Shown here: one piece after another, positions 42,337 to 50,727 of the stretch
Position numbering within the stretch: position 1 is the first letter of the stretch
How the letters are laid out: each line of letters begins with the position of its first letter
Assembly (NCBI GenBank): GCA_032906765.1
Contig: JAJTZB010000004.1
Location: 124,001-188,000 of the forward strand
Length of the DNA: 64,000 nucleotides
Direction: 5' to 3'
DNA from: Nitrososphaerales archaeon
Lineage (GTDB): Archaea; Thermoproteota; Nitrososphaeria; Nitrososphaerales; Gagatemarchaeaceae
Translations under genes and position numbers: made by a program
Notes under the pieces: generated by a model
The model's database searches: none
What the model was told of the DNA's origin: nothing
The model's input: only the letters and a program-made list of their open reading frames with translations

Positions 42337-42577
42337 GCTTCTTCAGCCACTCCTCGGCCAGCTTCTCGTCACGCTTCTCGTCGTACGGCTCGCGTATTAT
42401 GCGCCTTAGGCTTTCGTATGGGTCCTTCGGGAGAGGACGGATCAGGATGTCGTCCCCCGCCGCTAGCACCATCACTCTCTGGCCCTCCTCCAACCGCAGC
42501 TTCTCCCTTATCCTCTTGGGAACAACTATCGCGAAGCGCTTTCCCACAATGGCATCTTCTGACATTGCTGTCTTCAT
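42323..42577 (-). CDS. AbrB-type antitoxin (VapB)
   Basis: An 84-residue protein with the AbrB hairpin AIVGKRFAIVVPKRIREKLR and LEEGQRVMVLAAGDDILIRP, followed by an acidic-basic tail (YDEKRDEKLAEEWLKKHAGA). A TATA-like CTTATATCT lies about 26 bases before the start at 42577 on the minus strand. Pairs with the adjacent PIN toxin. Confidence 0.85.
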   Translation of the reverse strand: MKTAMSEDAIVGKRFAIVVPKRIREKLRLEEGQRVMVLAAGDDILIRPLPKDPYESLRRIIREPYDEKRDEKLAEEWLKKHAGA

Positions 42578-42668
42578 CAGATGATAAGATGTCTCTCAGA
42601 TATAAGCGCAGCGGTCAGGAGTGGGATTGCTCGCCCCCGATTAGAGCGAGTTGCGGAGGACGCGGCTG

Positions 42669-43724
42669 ATGGGCTGGGGGCTGAAAATCGGCCTCTTCGT
42701 CTTCGCGCTCGTCGCGATTGGCTTTGGGGCCTGGATTATAGCCATCCCGATTCTCGCATTCCTCTTCATCCCACCACTTCTGCCGAAGAGGAAAGCGCCG
42801 CGCGAGCAGAATCAGAAGGTTGGCTCCACTGGGAGGCGTAGAATGCCGGGCCTGAAGCTGCTGGGCGGGATTCTCGTCGCGCTCAGCGTCGTGGCTTTCG
42901 TCAGTGGAGGGATATTTTCGCCGATCGTGCTCGTGGTGGCAGGCTTCGCTATTCTGTTCAGGCCGAACTTCGGGTCAGGGCTCTCCTCGCGGGTCAAGCC
43001 GGTCGACGACTCTGTACTCCTGCGCGGAAGGTTCGTCCCGTTCAGGTGGTTCGCGGTGGCCGAAGCGAAGTTCGCGACGCGCGACCCCGAGGGCGCCCTT
43101 TCGGGGATTGACGGGAAACTGCTGCTATTGCCTGCGCCGACTCCCCGCGTCCTCCTCATTTTCTCTGTCGCCTCGCTCCGAAGAGGCGGAGCCGAGAAGG
43201 ACATTCTTGGGTGTATGAAGGCGGCGGCAAGGACGCTGGGAACGTTGGGCGTTTACCTTCTGCCTCTGAACTCAGAAGATGCGTTCGAGCTCTCGAAGCT
43301 GGGAACCAAGCAGACAGGACAACAAGTCAGCGGACTCAGGGACTTCGCTTCGTCCGCGGATTACGGGCCGCTCATGGTGGAGGCCGGAGGGGGCTACGTC
43401 GGAAGGTTCGAGATTTACGAATGGGAAGCACCGGGGAAGGGTGGCAACTCCGCGTTCTCCGAGCCAGGTAGACGACTCGGCGACTCACTTCTACTACGCA
43501 ACCTCTTGCAGGCTGTCATGGTAAGGACTGGAACGCCGCAGCCTGACAGATACACGGCCTTCCTGAGCAGCATGGCAGCCACGGCGGGAGAGACTCTCGG
43601 ACAGAGGATGACGCAGGCGGCTGAAGGGTCAGACGGCCAAGTCGTTCTTGTCGCGTCGGTCGGCAGCCCGCAGGTGGAGATGAGCAAGGCGCAGCTTCGC
43701 TTCCTGACCAACGTCTACTCCTGA
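42669..43724 (+). CDS. Membrane-anchored hypothetical protein
   Basis: A 351-residue protein from ATG 42669 (TTG 42651 is an alternative). It has two helical hairpins at the N-terminus: LKIGLFVFALVAIGFGAWII with IPILAFLFIPPLLP, and LKLLGGILVALSVVAFVSGG with IFSPIVLVVAGFAILF. A soluble domain of about 240 residues follows without family match. The soluble part has regular beta-alpha elements (RVLLIFSVASLRRGGAEKDI, then GTLGVYLLPLNSEDAFELSK). Function unknown. Confidence 0.6.
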   Translation: MGWGLKIGLFVFALVAIGFGAWIIAIPILAFLFIPPLLPKRKAPREQNQKVGSTGRRRMPGLKLLGGILVALSVVAFVSGGIFSPIVLVVAGFAILFRPNFGSGLSSRVKPVDDSVLLRGRFVPFRWFAVAEAKFATRDPEGALSGIDGKLLLLPAPTPRVLLIFSVASLRRGGAEKDILGCMKAAARTLGTLGVYLLPLNSEDAFELSKLGTKQTGQQVSGLRDFASSADYGPLMVEAGGGYVGRFEIYEWEAPGKGGNSAFSEPGRRLGDSLLLRNLLQAVMVRTGTPQPDRYTAFLSSMAATAGETLGQRMTQAAEGSDGQVVLVASVGSPQVEMSKAQLRFLTNVYS

Positions 43725-43814
43725 GGTGGTGGGACATCGGCCTCGCAGCCAAGCTTCTCGGGCTTGTCGTGGTGCTCGTCGCCGGCGCCCTGACTTGTGT
43801 ATACTTTAAGTAAG
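43719..43814 (+). CDS. Possible 31-residue membrane peptide
   Basis: A short frame (RWWDIGLAAKLLGLVVVLVA then GALTCVYFK) with one transmembrane helix follows the previous gene. It has only a CTG as start, so it may be an untranslated leftover. The Trp-Trp-Asp start and long helix look non-random. Confidence 0.25.
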
Positions 43815-43831
43815 CCATGCTTCTGTATACA
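43797..43831. promoter_or_regulatory. Paired palindromic boxes before the fourth toxin-antitoxin locus
   Basis: GTGTATAC at 43797-43804 and TGTATACA at 43823-43830 are similar boxes 26 bases apart, flanking the TATA-like ACTTTAAG and the antitoxin start at 43836. They are placed for antitoxin binding. Confidence 0.45.
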
Positions 43832-43835
43832 GATG

Positions 43836-44060
43836 ATGTCTACCGTGTATAGCGTGCGCATCCCAAAGAAGCTGAAGGAGGCCCTGCAGAAGCTTGACGG
43901 GACGGATTGGCAGGGGGAGCTAAGAGCATTCCTAGAGAAGAAGGTGAGGGAGGAGACGATGGCCCGACAGCTCGACGAGGGGAGAAAGCTCAGGTCCAAG
44001 ATGCGCGCGACAGTCAGCGCAGCGGAAATCGTGAGGGAGGACAGGGAGAACGCCCACTGA
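43836..44060 (+). CDS. Ribbon-helix-helix-like antitoxin (VapB)
   Basis: A 74-residue protein: MSTVYSVRIPKKLKEALQKL gives the strand and first helix, and WQGELRAFLEKKVREE the second. The tail (AEIVREDRENAH) is acidic. The start was chosen at ATG 43836; ATG 43833 is equally possible. One base separates it from the toxin gene. Confidence 0.8.
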   Translation: MSTVYSVRIPKKLKEALQKLDGTDWQGELRAFLEKKVREETMARQLDEGRKLRSKMRATVSAAEIVREDRENAH

Positions 44061-44061
44061 C

Positions 44062-44475
44062 GTGGTGCTGGATTCGGCTGCAATTGCAGCGCTCTTCTTC
44101 AGGGATTCTCAGTCCGAAAAGGTCGAGGCGGCCTTGGCGAAGTACTCGAACCTCCACACCCTCGACCTTGCGTTCGCCGAGGTCTGCAGCGTCGCGTGGA
44201 AGCGGGTCAAGTTCTTCGGTGAGGAGCTGGAGACGGCGTCGAGGGCCCTTGCCCTGGCGAAGGATTTCGTCGACAGCTCCTGCCGCGTCGCACAGAGCAG
44301 GGACCTCCTCCAGGAGGCTCTCAGACTGGCAGCGGAGCAGGGCACGACTGCCTACGATTCCCTCTTCCTTTCGCTTGCGCTGAAGTCGAAGACGAAGCTC
44401 CTGACCACGGATGAGAAGCTGCACAAGAAGGCGGAATCGTCGTCCAAGACGCGAGGCCTCACTCTAATGCCGTGA
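44062..44475 (+). CDS. PIN-domain toxin (VapC)
   Basis: A 137-residue PIN domain: MVLDSAAIAALFFRDSQSEK (first Asp), LDLAFAEVCSVAWKRV (Glu) and GTTAYDSLFLSLALKSKTKL with TTDEKLHKKA (later acidic residues). The start is GTG 44062, directly after the antitoxin stop. Confidence 0.87.
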   Translation: MVLDSAAIAALFFRDSQSEKVEAALAKYSNLHTLDLAFAEVCSVAWKRVKFFGEELETASRALALAKDFVDSSCRVAQSRDLLQEALRLAAEQGTTAYDSLFLSLALKSKTKLLTTDEKLHKKAESSSKTRGLTLMP

Positions 44476-44526
44476 CTCTTGACAGATGAAGATGCTAACT
44501 CATGTCGTGTTCGGCTACTGAGCCTT

Positions 44527-44811
44527 CTATCTGACCCTGACCGCTCGGTCGAACAAGGCCTGCAGCTTCGGGCTGTCCGCCGCCACCCACACAACCCTGT
44601 CTTCCTTGTCGATCATGATCTTGCCGGAGGCATCCAAGTACTCGATCGCCCTCTTGAACGTCTGGTACATCATCTTCTTCGGGAGAGACGTCCAGAGTTC
44701 GGTCCTCCTGGGGGGAATCTCGGACTCCTTGATCGTCCTTTCTATCATCAGCAGCGTCTCGAGCGTGGGCCAGTGCCCCTCGGCTCCGGGGCTGAGGACC
44801 GATGGCTTCAT
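44527..44811 (-). CDS. Small winged-helix-like hypothetical protein
   Basis: A 94-residue protein: TLETLLMIERTIKESEIPPR, then LWTSLPKKMMYQTFKRAIEY and GKIMIDKEDRVVWVAADSPK. This is a helix-helix-strand pattern of winged helices, found in many small archaeal proteins of unknown role. A TATA-like ATTATATAAG lies upstream of its start. Confidence 0.6.
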   Translation of the reverse strand: MKPSVLSPGAEGHWPTLETLLMIERTIKESEIPPRRTELWTSLPKKMMYQTFKRAIEYLDASGKIMIDKEDRVVWVAADSPKLQALFDRAVRVR

Positions 44812-44917
44812 GCGACGGAATGGGTCGTTTGATTATATAAGTCTATATGATTACTGAGCACTGCGCGGTCGGGCCGAAGGCGGGGACGACAAGGAGCTAA
44901 TCCATGGCGATTCTAGG

Positions 44918-44954
44918 GCGCCTAGGGTTCTGTTGCGCTGCTTGGATATGGGGG
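44918..44954 (+). repeat. Dispersed intergenic motif, copy 8 (diverged)
   Basis: Core GGGTTCTGTTGCGCTGCTTG at 44935-44954. GCGC before the core can pair with GCGC inside it. The right half is lost a few dozen bases before the TnpB gene, perhaps because the element inserted here. Confidence 0.45.
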
Positions 44955-44989
44955 CTTATGAGCTAAAATGAAATCTCAATTCAAGGAGA

Positions 44990-46225
44990 ATGCAAGCTAG
45001 AAAGTCGGTCAAACAGCTCTATCGGCCTAGTCCTCAAGTTCTGTCAATCATGGAAGACTTCCGCCAGATGGTCAACGACTGCGTAAGAATTGGATTGAAG
45101 TTTGAGGATGAGAGTCATGCAACTCCCTCGATGAAGAGACTATCCTTGCTGTGTTACGGTCAACTCGAAAGGTATGGGGTCTACTCGGCTTACCGCCTGA
45201 CAGCGATTAGCAAGGCCGCCGGCATCCTCTCCGCTCGTAAGAAGTCAATCAACCGAGGCTTTCATACTAAGAGCCCTTATGTTTCAAAGCCGCTTCTCGT
45301 ATCCTGCTACCATCTCAAGATTCAAGATGGCATGCTCAGAGTTCAGCTGGGAGATAAGCGGTGCGAATACATCCCTCTCAACACCCATACCCTCCAATTT
45401 CTGTCAGACACTACGCTGAGAATCAATTCCTTTACCTTGACCTGTACTTCTCTGTCGCTCTGCATCTCAAAGGAGGCGATACATATGGAGCCGAGTGAAC
45501 TCACGAGTACAGTTGGAATCGATAGGAACCTCCGAAACCTCGCTGTAGGAAACATTGAGAAGGTCACCTACTATGACATGAGCAAGATTGTTCAGATTGC
45601 CGAAAATACAAGGAGTGTCGTCAGGTCATTCAAGCGCAATGATGTAAGGATCAGACAATCAATCTCTTCGAAGTATGGCAGGAGAAGGAGTGAACGGGTG
45701 AAGCAAATCATTCATGGTGTAACGAAACGGATTGTACAGGAGGCGAAGGCGAAGAAACAGGCGATAGTCTTCGAGGAGATTAGAGGAATCCGCAACCTCT
45801 ATCGGAAGGGAAACGGTCAAGAGAGGTCATTCAGAGGGCGAATGAACTCATGGCCTTTCCATGAGGTGAAGAGGCAGATTGAGTACAAGGCTGCGTGGGA
45901 AGGGGTGCCAGTAGTGACTCTATCACGGAATGATACAAGAGGGACCACAATGGACTGCGTGAGATGCGGGGAGAGACTCCAATTACCAGTCCGTGGCGAT
46001 TTGGAACATCATCGCCAGTTGTGGTGTGAGAAGTGCGAGAGATGGATGGATAGGGACCTCATGGCCGTCCTGAACATCTCTCGCAGGGGGCGGTTGAGGT
46101 TCGACCGTTCACTGACGGAAGGCGAGGCAAGCGAAGCAATGAAGGGGAACGCGGAACACGACGGGGAGCCGCTAATCCTCAGAGTGGATGCCTCGAAATT
46201 GCGCCTTGCACAGCAGTCGCAATAG
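44990..46225 (+). mobile_element. tnpB: TnpB RNA-guided nuclease (IS200/IS605 or IS607 type), no TnpA
   Basis: A 411-residue TnpB. The RuvC-like residues are Asp in STVGIDRNLRNLAVG (about 177), Glu in AIVFEEIRGIRNLYR (about 260) and Asp after the zinc finger in CEKCERWMDRDLMAVLNISR. The finger Cys pairs are CVRCGERLQL and CEKCERW. TnpB cuts DNA guided by an RNA encoded at the element's 3' end, which should overlap the last codons and the following bases. No transposase TnpA is adjacent, so this is an orphan (IS1341-like) copy. Codon use is AT-richer than the neighbours. Confidence 0.9.
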
Positions 46226-46250
46226 AACCGGGCACGACAGCAGGAACGGC

Positions 46251-46547
46251 ATGAGTGTGAGGTCGCCTCTGACCCATTCCATCTTCACGGCACCGGTATG
46301 GGGAGCGGGAACGGCGTACGTGCTGTGGCTCGCGGGCTCCGCCCTGGGCTTGGTCGGCCCCGGCTTTGAATGGTTAATCATAGTCTCGGGTGTCCTCGCG
46401 GCATATTCTCACCTGCTGCTGGATTCGATCACCGAGGGAGGGGTTTACTTCCTGACCAAGAGGATTGCCATAGCGCACTTCAGCTATTCCAATCCGGCAT
46501 TGAACGCAGTGTTTGCCGCCGTGGGGCTTCTACTCTTCGTGGTCTGA
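46251..46547 (+). CDS. Small membrane protein, DUF1286/YdjM-like
   Basis: A 98-residue membrane protein: VRSPLTHSIFTAPVWGAGTA, then AYSHLLLDSITEGGVYFLTK and two further helices. The TH near the start and the SHLLLDS motif are shared by DUF1286 and YdjM-like predicted metal-dependent membrane hydrolases. ATG 46251 was chosen; the frame upstream overlaps the tnpB end. Confidence 0.65.
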   Translation: MSVRSPLTHSIFTAPVWGAGTAYVLWLAGSALGLVGPGFEWLIIVSGVLAAYSHLLLDSITEGGVYFLTKRIAIAHFSYSNPALNAVFAAVGLLLFVV

Positions 46548-46557
46548 ATCATTTCCC

Positions 46558-46755
46558 CTAGGCGTCTGGGACAGGGTAGACGAACCACTCTGGATCCTCC
46601 AGCTCGTGCCAAATCTTTCTGTATTTGGAGTTCCACTCGAACTCCGCTAACAGGATTTCATGGATGTCGTCGGCGATTGCCCCGTGGTCGTCTGTGCCGA
46701 GGACCTCGGCGAATAGCCGTTCAGCGTCCTGGTTCAGTTCGATTACGAGCTTCAC
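46558..46755 (-). CDS. Small acidic hypothetical protein
   Basis: A 65-residue acidic protein, MKLVIELNQDAERLFAEVLG then AIADDIHEILLAEFEWNSKY, that looks like one strand plus two helices. It converges on the membrane protein gene. No family recognised. Confidence 0.55.
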   Translation of the reverse strand: MKLVIELNQDAERLFAEVLGTDDHGAIADDIHEILLAEFEWNSKYRKIWHELEDPEWFVYPVPDA

Positions 46756-46957
46756 AGGGCCTTGGGCTGACAGCTCTTGGTATATGTCCGCTCGTCTAGA
46801 GTTCCCGGCCGCGTGTCAAGCATTTCCGGCTTCGGCGTTCATAGACGCAAGACCTCGTCATCCCAATCTGGTTATAGTTCTCTTTCGCTTACCCCTCCCA
46901 ACCAATTTCGAAATCGATGGCCTCCTGTTTTAAGCAGCCGTCAGGCGATTCTCATCA

Positions 46958-47074
46958 ATGACAAGCGGGGAGAGGGGACACGAAAGCGGATTCGTTGAGC
47001 TTGAGCCTGTCGTGGATGGCCTGGGGATGACACACTTTGTGCCGCCGAAGAGATGCAGGAACTGTGAGGATTAG
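46958..47074 (+). CDS. Tiny protein with a CxxC end
   Basis: A 38-residue frame, MTSGERGHESGFVELEPVVD then MTHFVPPKRCRNCED. Its TAG is immediately followed by the ATG of the next gene, which suggests coupled translation and supports it as real. Confidence 0.4.
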   Translation: MTSGERGHESGFVELEPVVDGLGMTHFVPPKRCRNCED

Positions 47075-47371
47075 ATGAGTGTGTCTGGATTTGGATCAGG
47101 CCACATGGGTGGTCGCTTCGAGGTGGTTATTCCGACTAGGGCAGGAAAGGACCTAGAAAACGCCGACAGGACTCGGGATGCGCACATCCGCATCGAAAGC
47201 TACAGGCATGTGGGCACTAACGTCTACGTTGACGTCTTCGACTCAGCCACTGAAGATGCTGACGACGCGCACATAGTCTCAGAAGCATTCCCCTGGGCCG
47301 ATGAAGGAGCCGACCAAGCCACCCGTTTCCTTCAGAAGTTTGGCTTCCGAACGGTAGTCATGATAAAGTAG
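47075..47371 (+). CDS. Hypothetical protein
   Basis: A 98-residue protein: MSVSGFGSGHMGGRFEVVIP then AHIRIESYRHVGTNVYVDVF, mostly strands, then an acidic helical end. No family recognised. It directly follows a 38-codon frame. Confidence 0.5.
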   Translation: MSVSGFGSGHMGGRFEVVIPTRAGKDLENADRTRDAHIRIESYRHVGTNVYVDVFDSATEDADDAHIVSEAFPWADEGADQATRFLQKFGFRTVVMIK

Positions 47372-47421
47372 TTACACTTCAACAGGACTCGGCGTCCGAA
47401 TGTCGGCGCTCCGGGAACTGC

Positions 47422-48399
47422 TTACCACCACCTTTTGCTGTACTTGAGACTGATTGTTTCTTCTTCCCTGGCAGGCTTCCTGAATATGTAGAGGTGCTCG
47501 TGAGCAATCTTGTAGAAGTCGTACTTGTGACCTCCCCACCGTTCGCGGGTGCTCATGGTCTTGTGCTGCAACTTGATGATGTCCTCCCTAAGAACGAAGC
47601 CAGCCTCCAAGTACTTGGCCAAAACACCGATGCTTATCGGGATGTAGTGACGGTGCTTGCGCGTATCCCCAATCAGGATAGCGCAGTGCCGATCCGCTTT
47701 CAGTATTCGGAAGCACTCCGCAGCCACCTTTTCCATCTGAGCTAGGAAGTCCTCGAGTTTGAGGGCCGAGAGATCACCCAGCACCCGGGCGTTTGAGTAT
47801 GGTATGATACCCGCATACGGCGGATGAGTGGCCACAAGATCAATTGACAAGTCTTCGATTGCATCCAGCGAACGAGCGTCGCCGATGTATACCTCAATCT
47901 TTGACTTCGGGTGCTGATCTGCGGGGTAATCAAAATCCAGTCTGTTAATTGCGACCATTGCGGCGTCGGGGTTGATATCGACCCCAATTGCGTTGCGCCC
48001 CATCAGCTTGCACTCCACTAGGGTTGTACCGCTGCCAGTCATTGGATCGCAAACGGTGTCTCCAGGCTTTGTGAAGTGGTCAACCAGGTTTCTGGGTATG
48101 AACGGACTCCAATTGCCCCGATAGTTTCCTACATGAGTAGCCCAATCTCCACGATCGGGGAAGCTCCATACGGTCCACTCTTCCTGAGAGTACGTGTCGG
48201 GCTGAAACTTGGTTATCTTCCAATTCTTGACCAGCTGGACGTCTTTGTTCTCGATTCGAACCGAGTCATGCTGTCGAAGAAACTCGGCGTAGTCGTGATG
48301 CGTCACCAGCCTCATGCCAGGAATAGCGGCTTGTTGGACTTGGGTTGCCGAATGGGATCTCCTGCCTTTCTTCTGCTTTGATAACCTTCTTTGGGACAT
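47422..48399 (-). CDS. DNA methyltransferase of a GATC-type restriction locus
   Basis: Amino-methyltransferase (N6-adenine or N4-cytosine). Motif I, KPGDTVCDPMTGSGTTLVEC, binds S-adenosylmethionine and precedes the catalytic motif IV, LVATHPPYAGIIPYS. ATG 48399 was preferred over 48471 because the longer form would overlap the start of the divergent restriction gene. It would protect DNA together with the Dam-like enzyme at 49628, as the second methylase (DpnA role) does in DpnII-type systems, although its motif order differs from DpnA. Confidence 0.82.
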   Translation of the reverse strand: MSQRRLSKQKKGRRSHSATQVQQAAIPGMRLVTHHDYAEFLRQHDSVRIENKDVQLVKNWKITKFQPDTYSQEEWTVWSFPDRGDWATHVGNYRGNWSPFIPRNLVDHFTKPGDTVCDPMTGSGTTLVECKLMGRNAIGVDINPDAAMVAINRLDFDYPADQHPKSKIEVYIGDARSLDAIEDLSIDLVATHPPYAGIIPYSNARVLGDLSALKLEDFLAQMEKVAAECFRILKADRHCAILIGDTRKHRHYIPISIGVLAKYLEAGFVLREDIIKLQHKTMSTRERWGGHKYDFYKIAHEHLYIFRKPAREEETISLKYSKRWW

Positions 48400-48464
48400 A
48401 AGAGCGCCACTGTCAAGACGATCGAGCTTAAGTAAGATCTGATCGAGCTTTCTGCAGTGCGATC

Positions 48465-49610
48465 GTGACACCCGAAGAGAAATACTCTCTCTTTGCCTCC
48501 CGCGTTTCTTTCTTTGAGTTTCGTGACGATCTACCGGAGTTCAAACGCTCCGATTTCGATTACTCGAGAATCGGCGATGCCGTTTCCGGCCTCCAGAGGG
48601 GCGTTCCCTGGCAGACTGAGCGATTGACGGCGTTCCTCGCAAAAAACCCGCAGGGAGCTCAAGCGATTGAGGGACTCTTCCAGCAGTTCCGATTTAGCGA
48701 TGCACAACTTACGCACTTCCTCTTTGATGTCAAGGAGGGACTGAACGTTGACGACGTGAACAGACTTTACGACTACGCCATCAGTAACATCCAACACGAC
48801 CCCCATTGCCAAGACCTCGTCTTGCAAGAGGCCCGGGCCTCGAGTGGCTCACTCGTAACCCTAGATGACCTGCTGACAAACAGCAAACGGTTAGGGCGAG
48901 AGATGGTCGTTGGAATCTTCAAGATAGTTGTGTCAAAATACGTATCCGAGGCATCGAAAGAATTCGGAGTCTTCTCACGAAGAATGACGAGCACCCAATT
49001 CGGAGTAGCCGATAGACTGGCAGACTATTCCATTAGAGTTCTCAAGCTAAATGACCTGCTCGGTGCCGTGAATGGCATCAAGTATCTTGAAAACAAACAG
49101 ATTCCAAGAGATACGAAGGGGCTGCACGGTGAATACGCGCAAAGGAGAGTTGAGCAGGCATTGATTGCTGGAAAGTTTCGATCTCTGGAACCTTCCCTCG
49201 TGAAGTTGGGAATTGGATCCTTGTTACCAAAGATGATAGACTTGGGCAGGGTTGGTTTGGACCCTCAGGGCCGATACTTCTGTGCACAGAAGATGGTGGA
49301 AGGAGTGGGCGAACTGAATGGTAAAGAGAAGAGATTCGATTTTGTTTTGGTAGTTGGAGGCATTCCAAAGCATCTGTTCGAAGTGAACTTCTACGCTACC
49401 ACTGGTACAAAGATTGGAATCAACGAGCAGGAATATGTCATCCTTCACGACGTTGTAAAGAAGAAGACCCAATTCGAGTTTCATTGGATAACTGACGGGA
49501 ATTATTGGCTATCGCCAGGAGGCAAGCGGATGTTCCTGAGACTTTTGGAGCGCTTCGGTGAAGTATACAATCTCAATACATTCGCCGAGAACCTTAATTC
49601 GTTCTCCTGA
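48465..49610 (+). CDS. DpnII/MboI-like type II restriction endonuclease
   Basis: A 381-residue protein. The C-terminal catalytic region (residues about 288-322) reads KRFDFVLVVGGIPKHLFEVN then FYATTGTKIGINEQEY. The pattern F-D-F-V...EVNFY...G(T/S)K is the hallmark of the DpnII/MboI family that cuts GATC. The neighbouring Dam-like methylase supports this specificity. The start is GTG 48465. Confidence 0.85.
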   Translation: MTPEEKYSLFASRVSFFEFRDDLPEFKRSDFDYSRIGDAVSGLQRGVPWQTERLTAFLAKNPQGAQAIEGLFQQFRFSDAQLTHFLFDVKEGLNVDDVNRLYDYAISNIQHDPHCQDLVLQEARASSGSLVTLDDLLTNSKRLGREMVVGIFKIVVSKYVSEASKEFGVFSRRMTSTQFGVADRLADYSIRVLKLNDLLGAVNGIKYLENKQIPRDTKGLHGEYAQRRVEQALIAGKFRSLEPSLVKLGIGSLLPKMIDLGRVGLDPQGRYFCAQKMVEGVGELNGKEKRFDFVLVVGGIPKHLFEVNFYATTGTKIGINEQEYVILHDVVKKKTQFEFHWITDGNYWLSPGGKRMFLRLLERFGEVYNLNTFAENLNSFS

Positions 49611-49627
49611 ATTCGAGTTCGTGATTC

Positions 49628-50500
49628 CTAATAGTTTCTGACCAGTAACTCGTCAACTGGTCCTCGTTTTGTACCAATGCTGCTTATGGCCCTTCCAGCT
49701 TTTACTACCTCGATTCTGTAATCGTAACCTTCGTAGAGCTCCCTCACGCGAGGCGAGTTGCTTAACATCACGTTGCAGCCCCTCCCGGCAAGGATGTTGA
49801 ACAGTCTTGAGAGGGCCCGCTGGTCATCCCACGTGAAGTCTACAGCTGTGTACGACGTGAAGTTGGCAGTCTTGCTTATCGGGAAATATGGGGGATCAAA
49901 GTATACGAAGTCGCCTCGCTTTGGTTCGTCGGCCATGGAATGATAGTCGCGGTGAAGAACAGAGATGCTAGGCATATTGAGCACACGATTTACTGCGACT
50001 AGGTTCTTCTCATCATAGACCCTTGGGTTCTTGTATTTGCCGAAAGGCACGTTGAATTCGCCCTTCGCGTTGACTCGATACAGACCATTGTAGCAAGTTC
50101 TGTTAAGATAGATTAGGAGCGCAGACCTTTCGGTTCGATTCTTGATGCTCGCGTGCCTTCTGATTTCGTTGAATCTTTTTCTCGCGGAATAGAATTCTTC
50201 ATGACTCTTCACGCGTCGTTGAAAGTCACGAAGGATAGAAGACAGCCCGCCTAAATCGTCTTTGATTGTGAGGTAGCAGTCGACGAGGTCTGCGTTCGAG
50301 TCAGAGAGTCGAGCGCGAGTTATTCTGTTGGTTCTCACGAGATGGAAGAAGACGGCCCCGCCCCCTAGGAATGGTTCGTAATACGTTCCGAATGCCTTCG
50401 GGAAACGGGTTTCAAAAGACTGAATGAGCTGAGATTTGCCACCAGCCCATTTGAGGAAGGGAGTGGCTGAGACGCCAGTATCCTCCTTTAGGATCTCCAT
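49628..50500 (-). CDS. Dam-like DNA adenine methyltransferase
   Basis: A 290-residue enzyme: ATPFLKWAGGKSQLIQSFET and YYEPFLGGGAVFFHL are the Dam motifs at the N-terminus, and GDFVYFDPPYFPISKTANFT is the catalytic DPPY. This class methylates adenine in GATC. It converges on the DpnII-like nuclease gene with 17 bases between, completing the restriction-modification set. Confidence 0.92.
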   Translation of the reverse strand: MEILKEDTGVSATPFLKWAGGKSQLIQSFETRFPKAFGTYYEPFLGGGAVFFHLVRTNRITRARLSDSNADLVDCYLTIKDDLGGLSSILRDFQRRVKSHEEFYSARKRFNEIRRHASIKNRTERSALLIYLNRTCYNGLYRVNAKGEFNVPFGKYKNPRVYDEKNLVAVNRVLNMPSISVLHRDYHSMADEPKRGDFVYFDPPYFPISKTANFTSYTAVDFTWDDQRALSRLFNILAGRGCNVMLSNSPRVRELYEGYDYRIEVVKAGRAISSIGTKRGPVDELLVRNY

Positions 50501-50649
50501 CGCTCATGTGTGAGTTTAGAGAGTGTTAAATCTAATCAGGGCCGCCGATTCACCAAGCATTTTCCGGAGGCAACACGGCATGTAACACAGAACCCGGCTT
50601 GGTCGCGATGAAAGTTGAGAGGCTCGTGGAGCTCCTACCGTGCATAAGG

Positions 50650-50698
50650 GTTTGTCGAGGGTTCATTGCGCCTCCGCCGGAGCACTCATCCAGTAGCC
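50650..50698 (+). repeat. Dispersed intergenic motif, copy 9
   Basis: Full core GGGTTCATTGCGCCTCCGCC at 50659-50678, tail GGAGCACTCATCCAGTAGCC. One of the two copies with the exact consensus core. Lies between the Dam-like gene and the Mrr-like gene. Confidence 0.75.
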
Positions 50699-50727
50699 TC
50701 AGCGCTTGATATCTCTAGAAAGCACCA

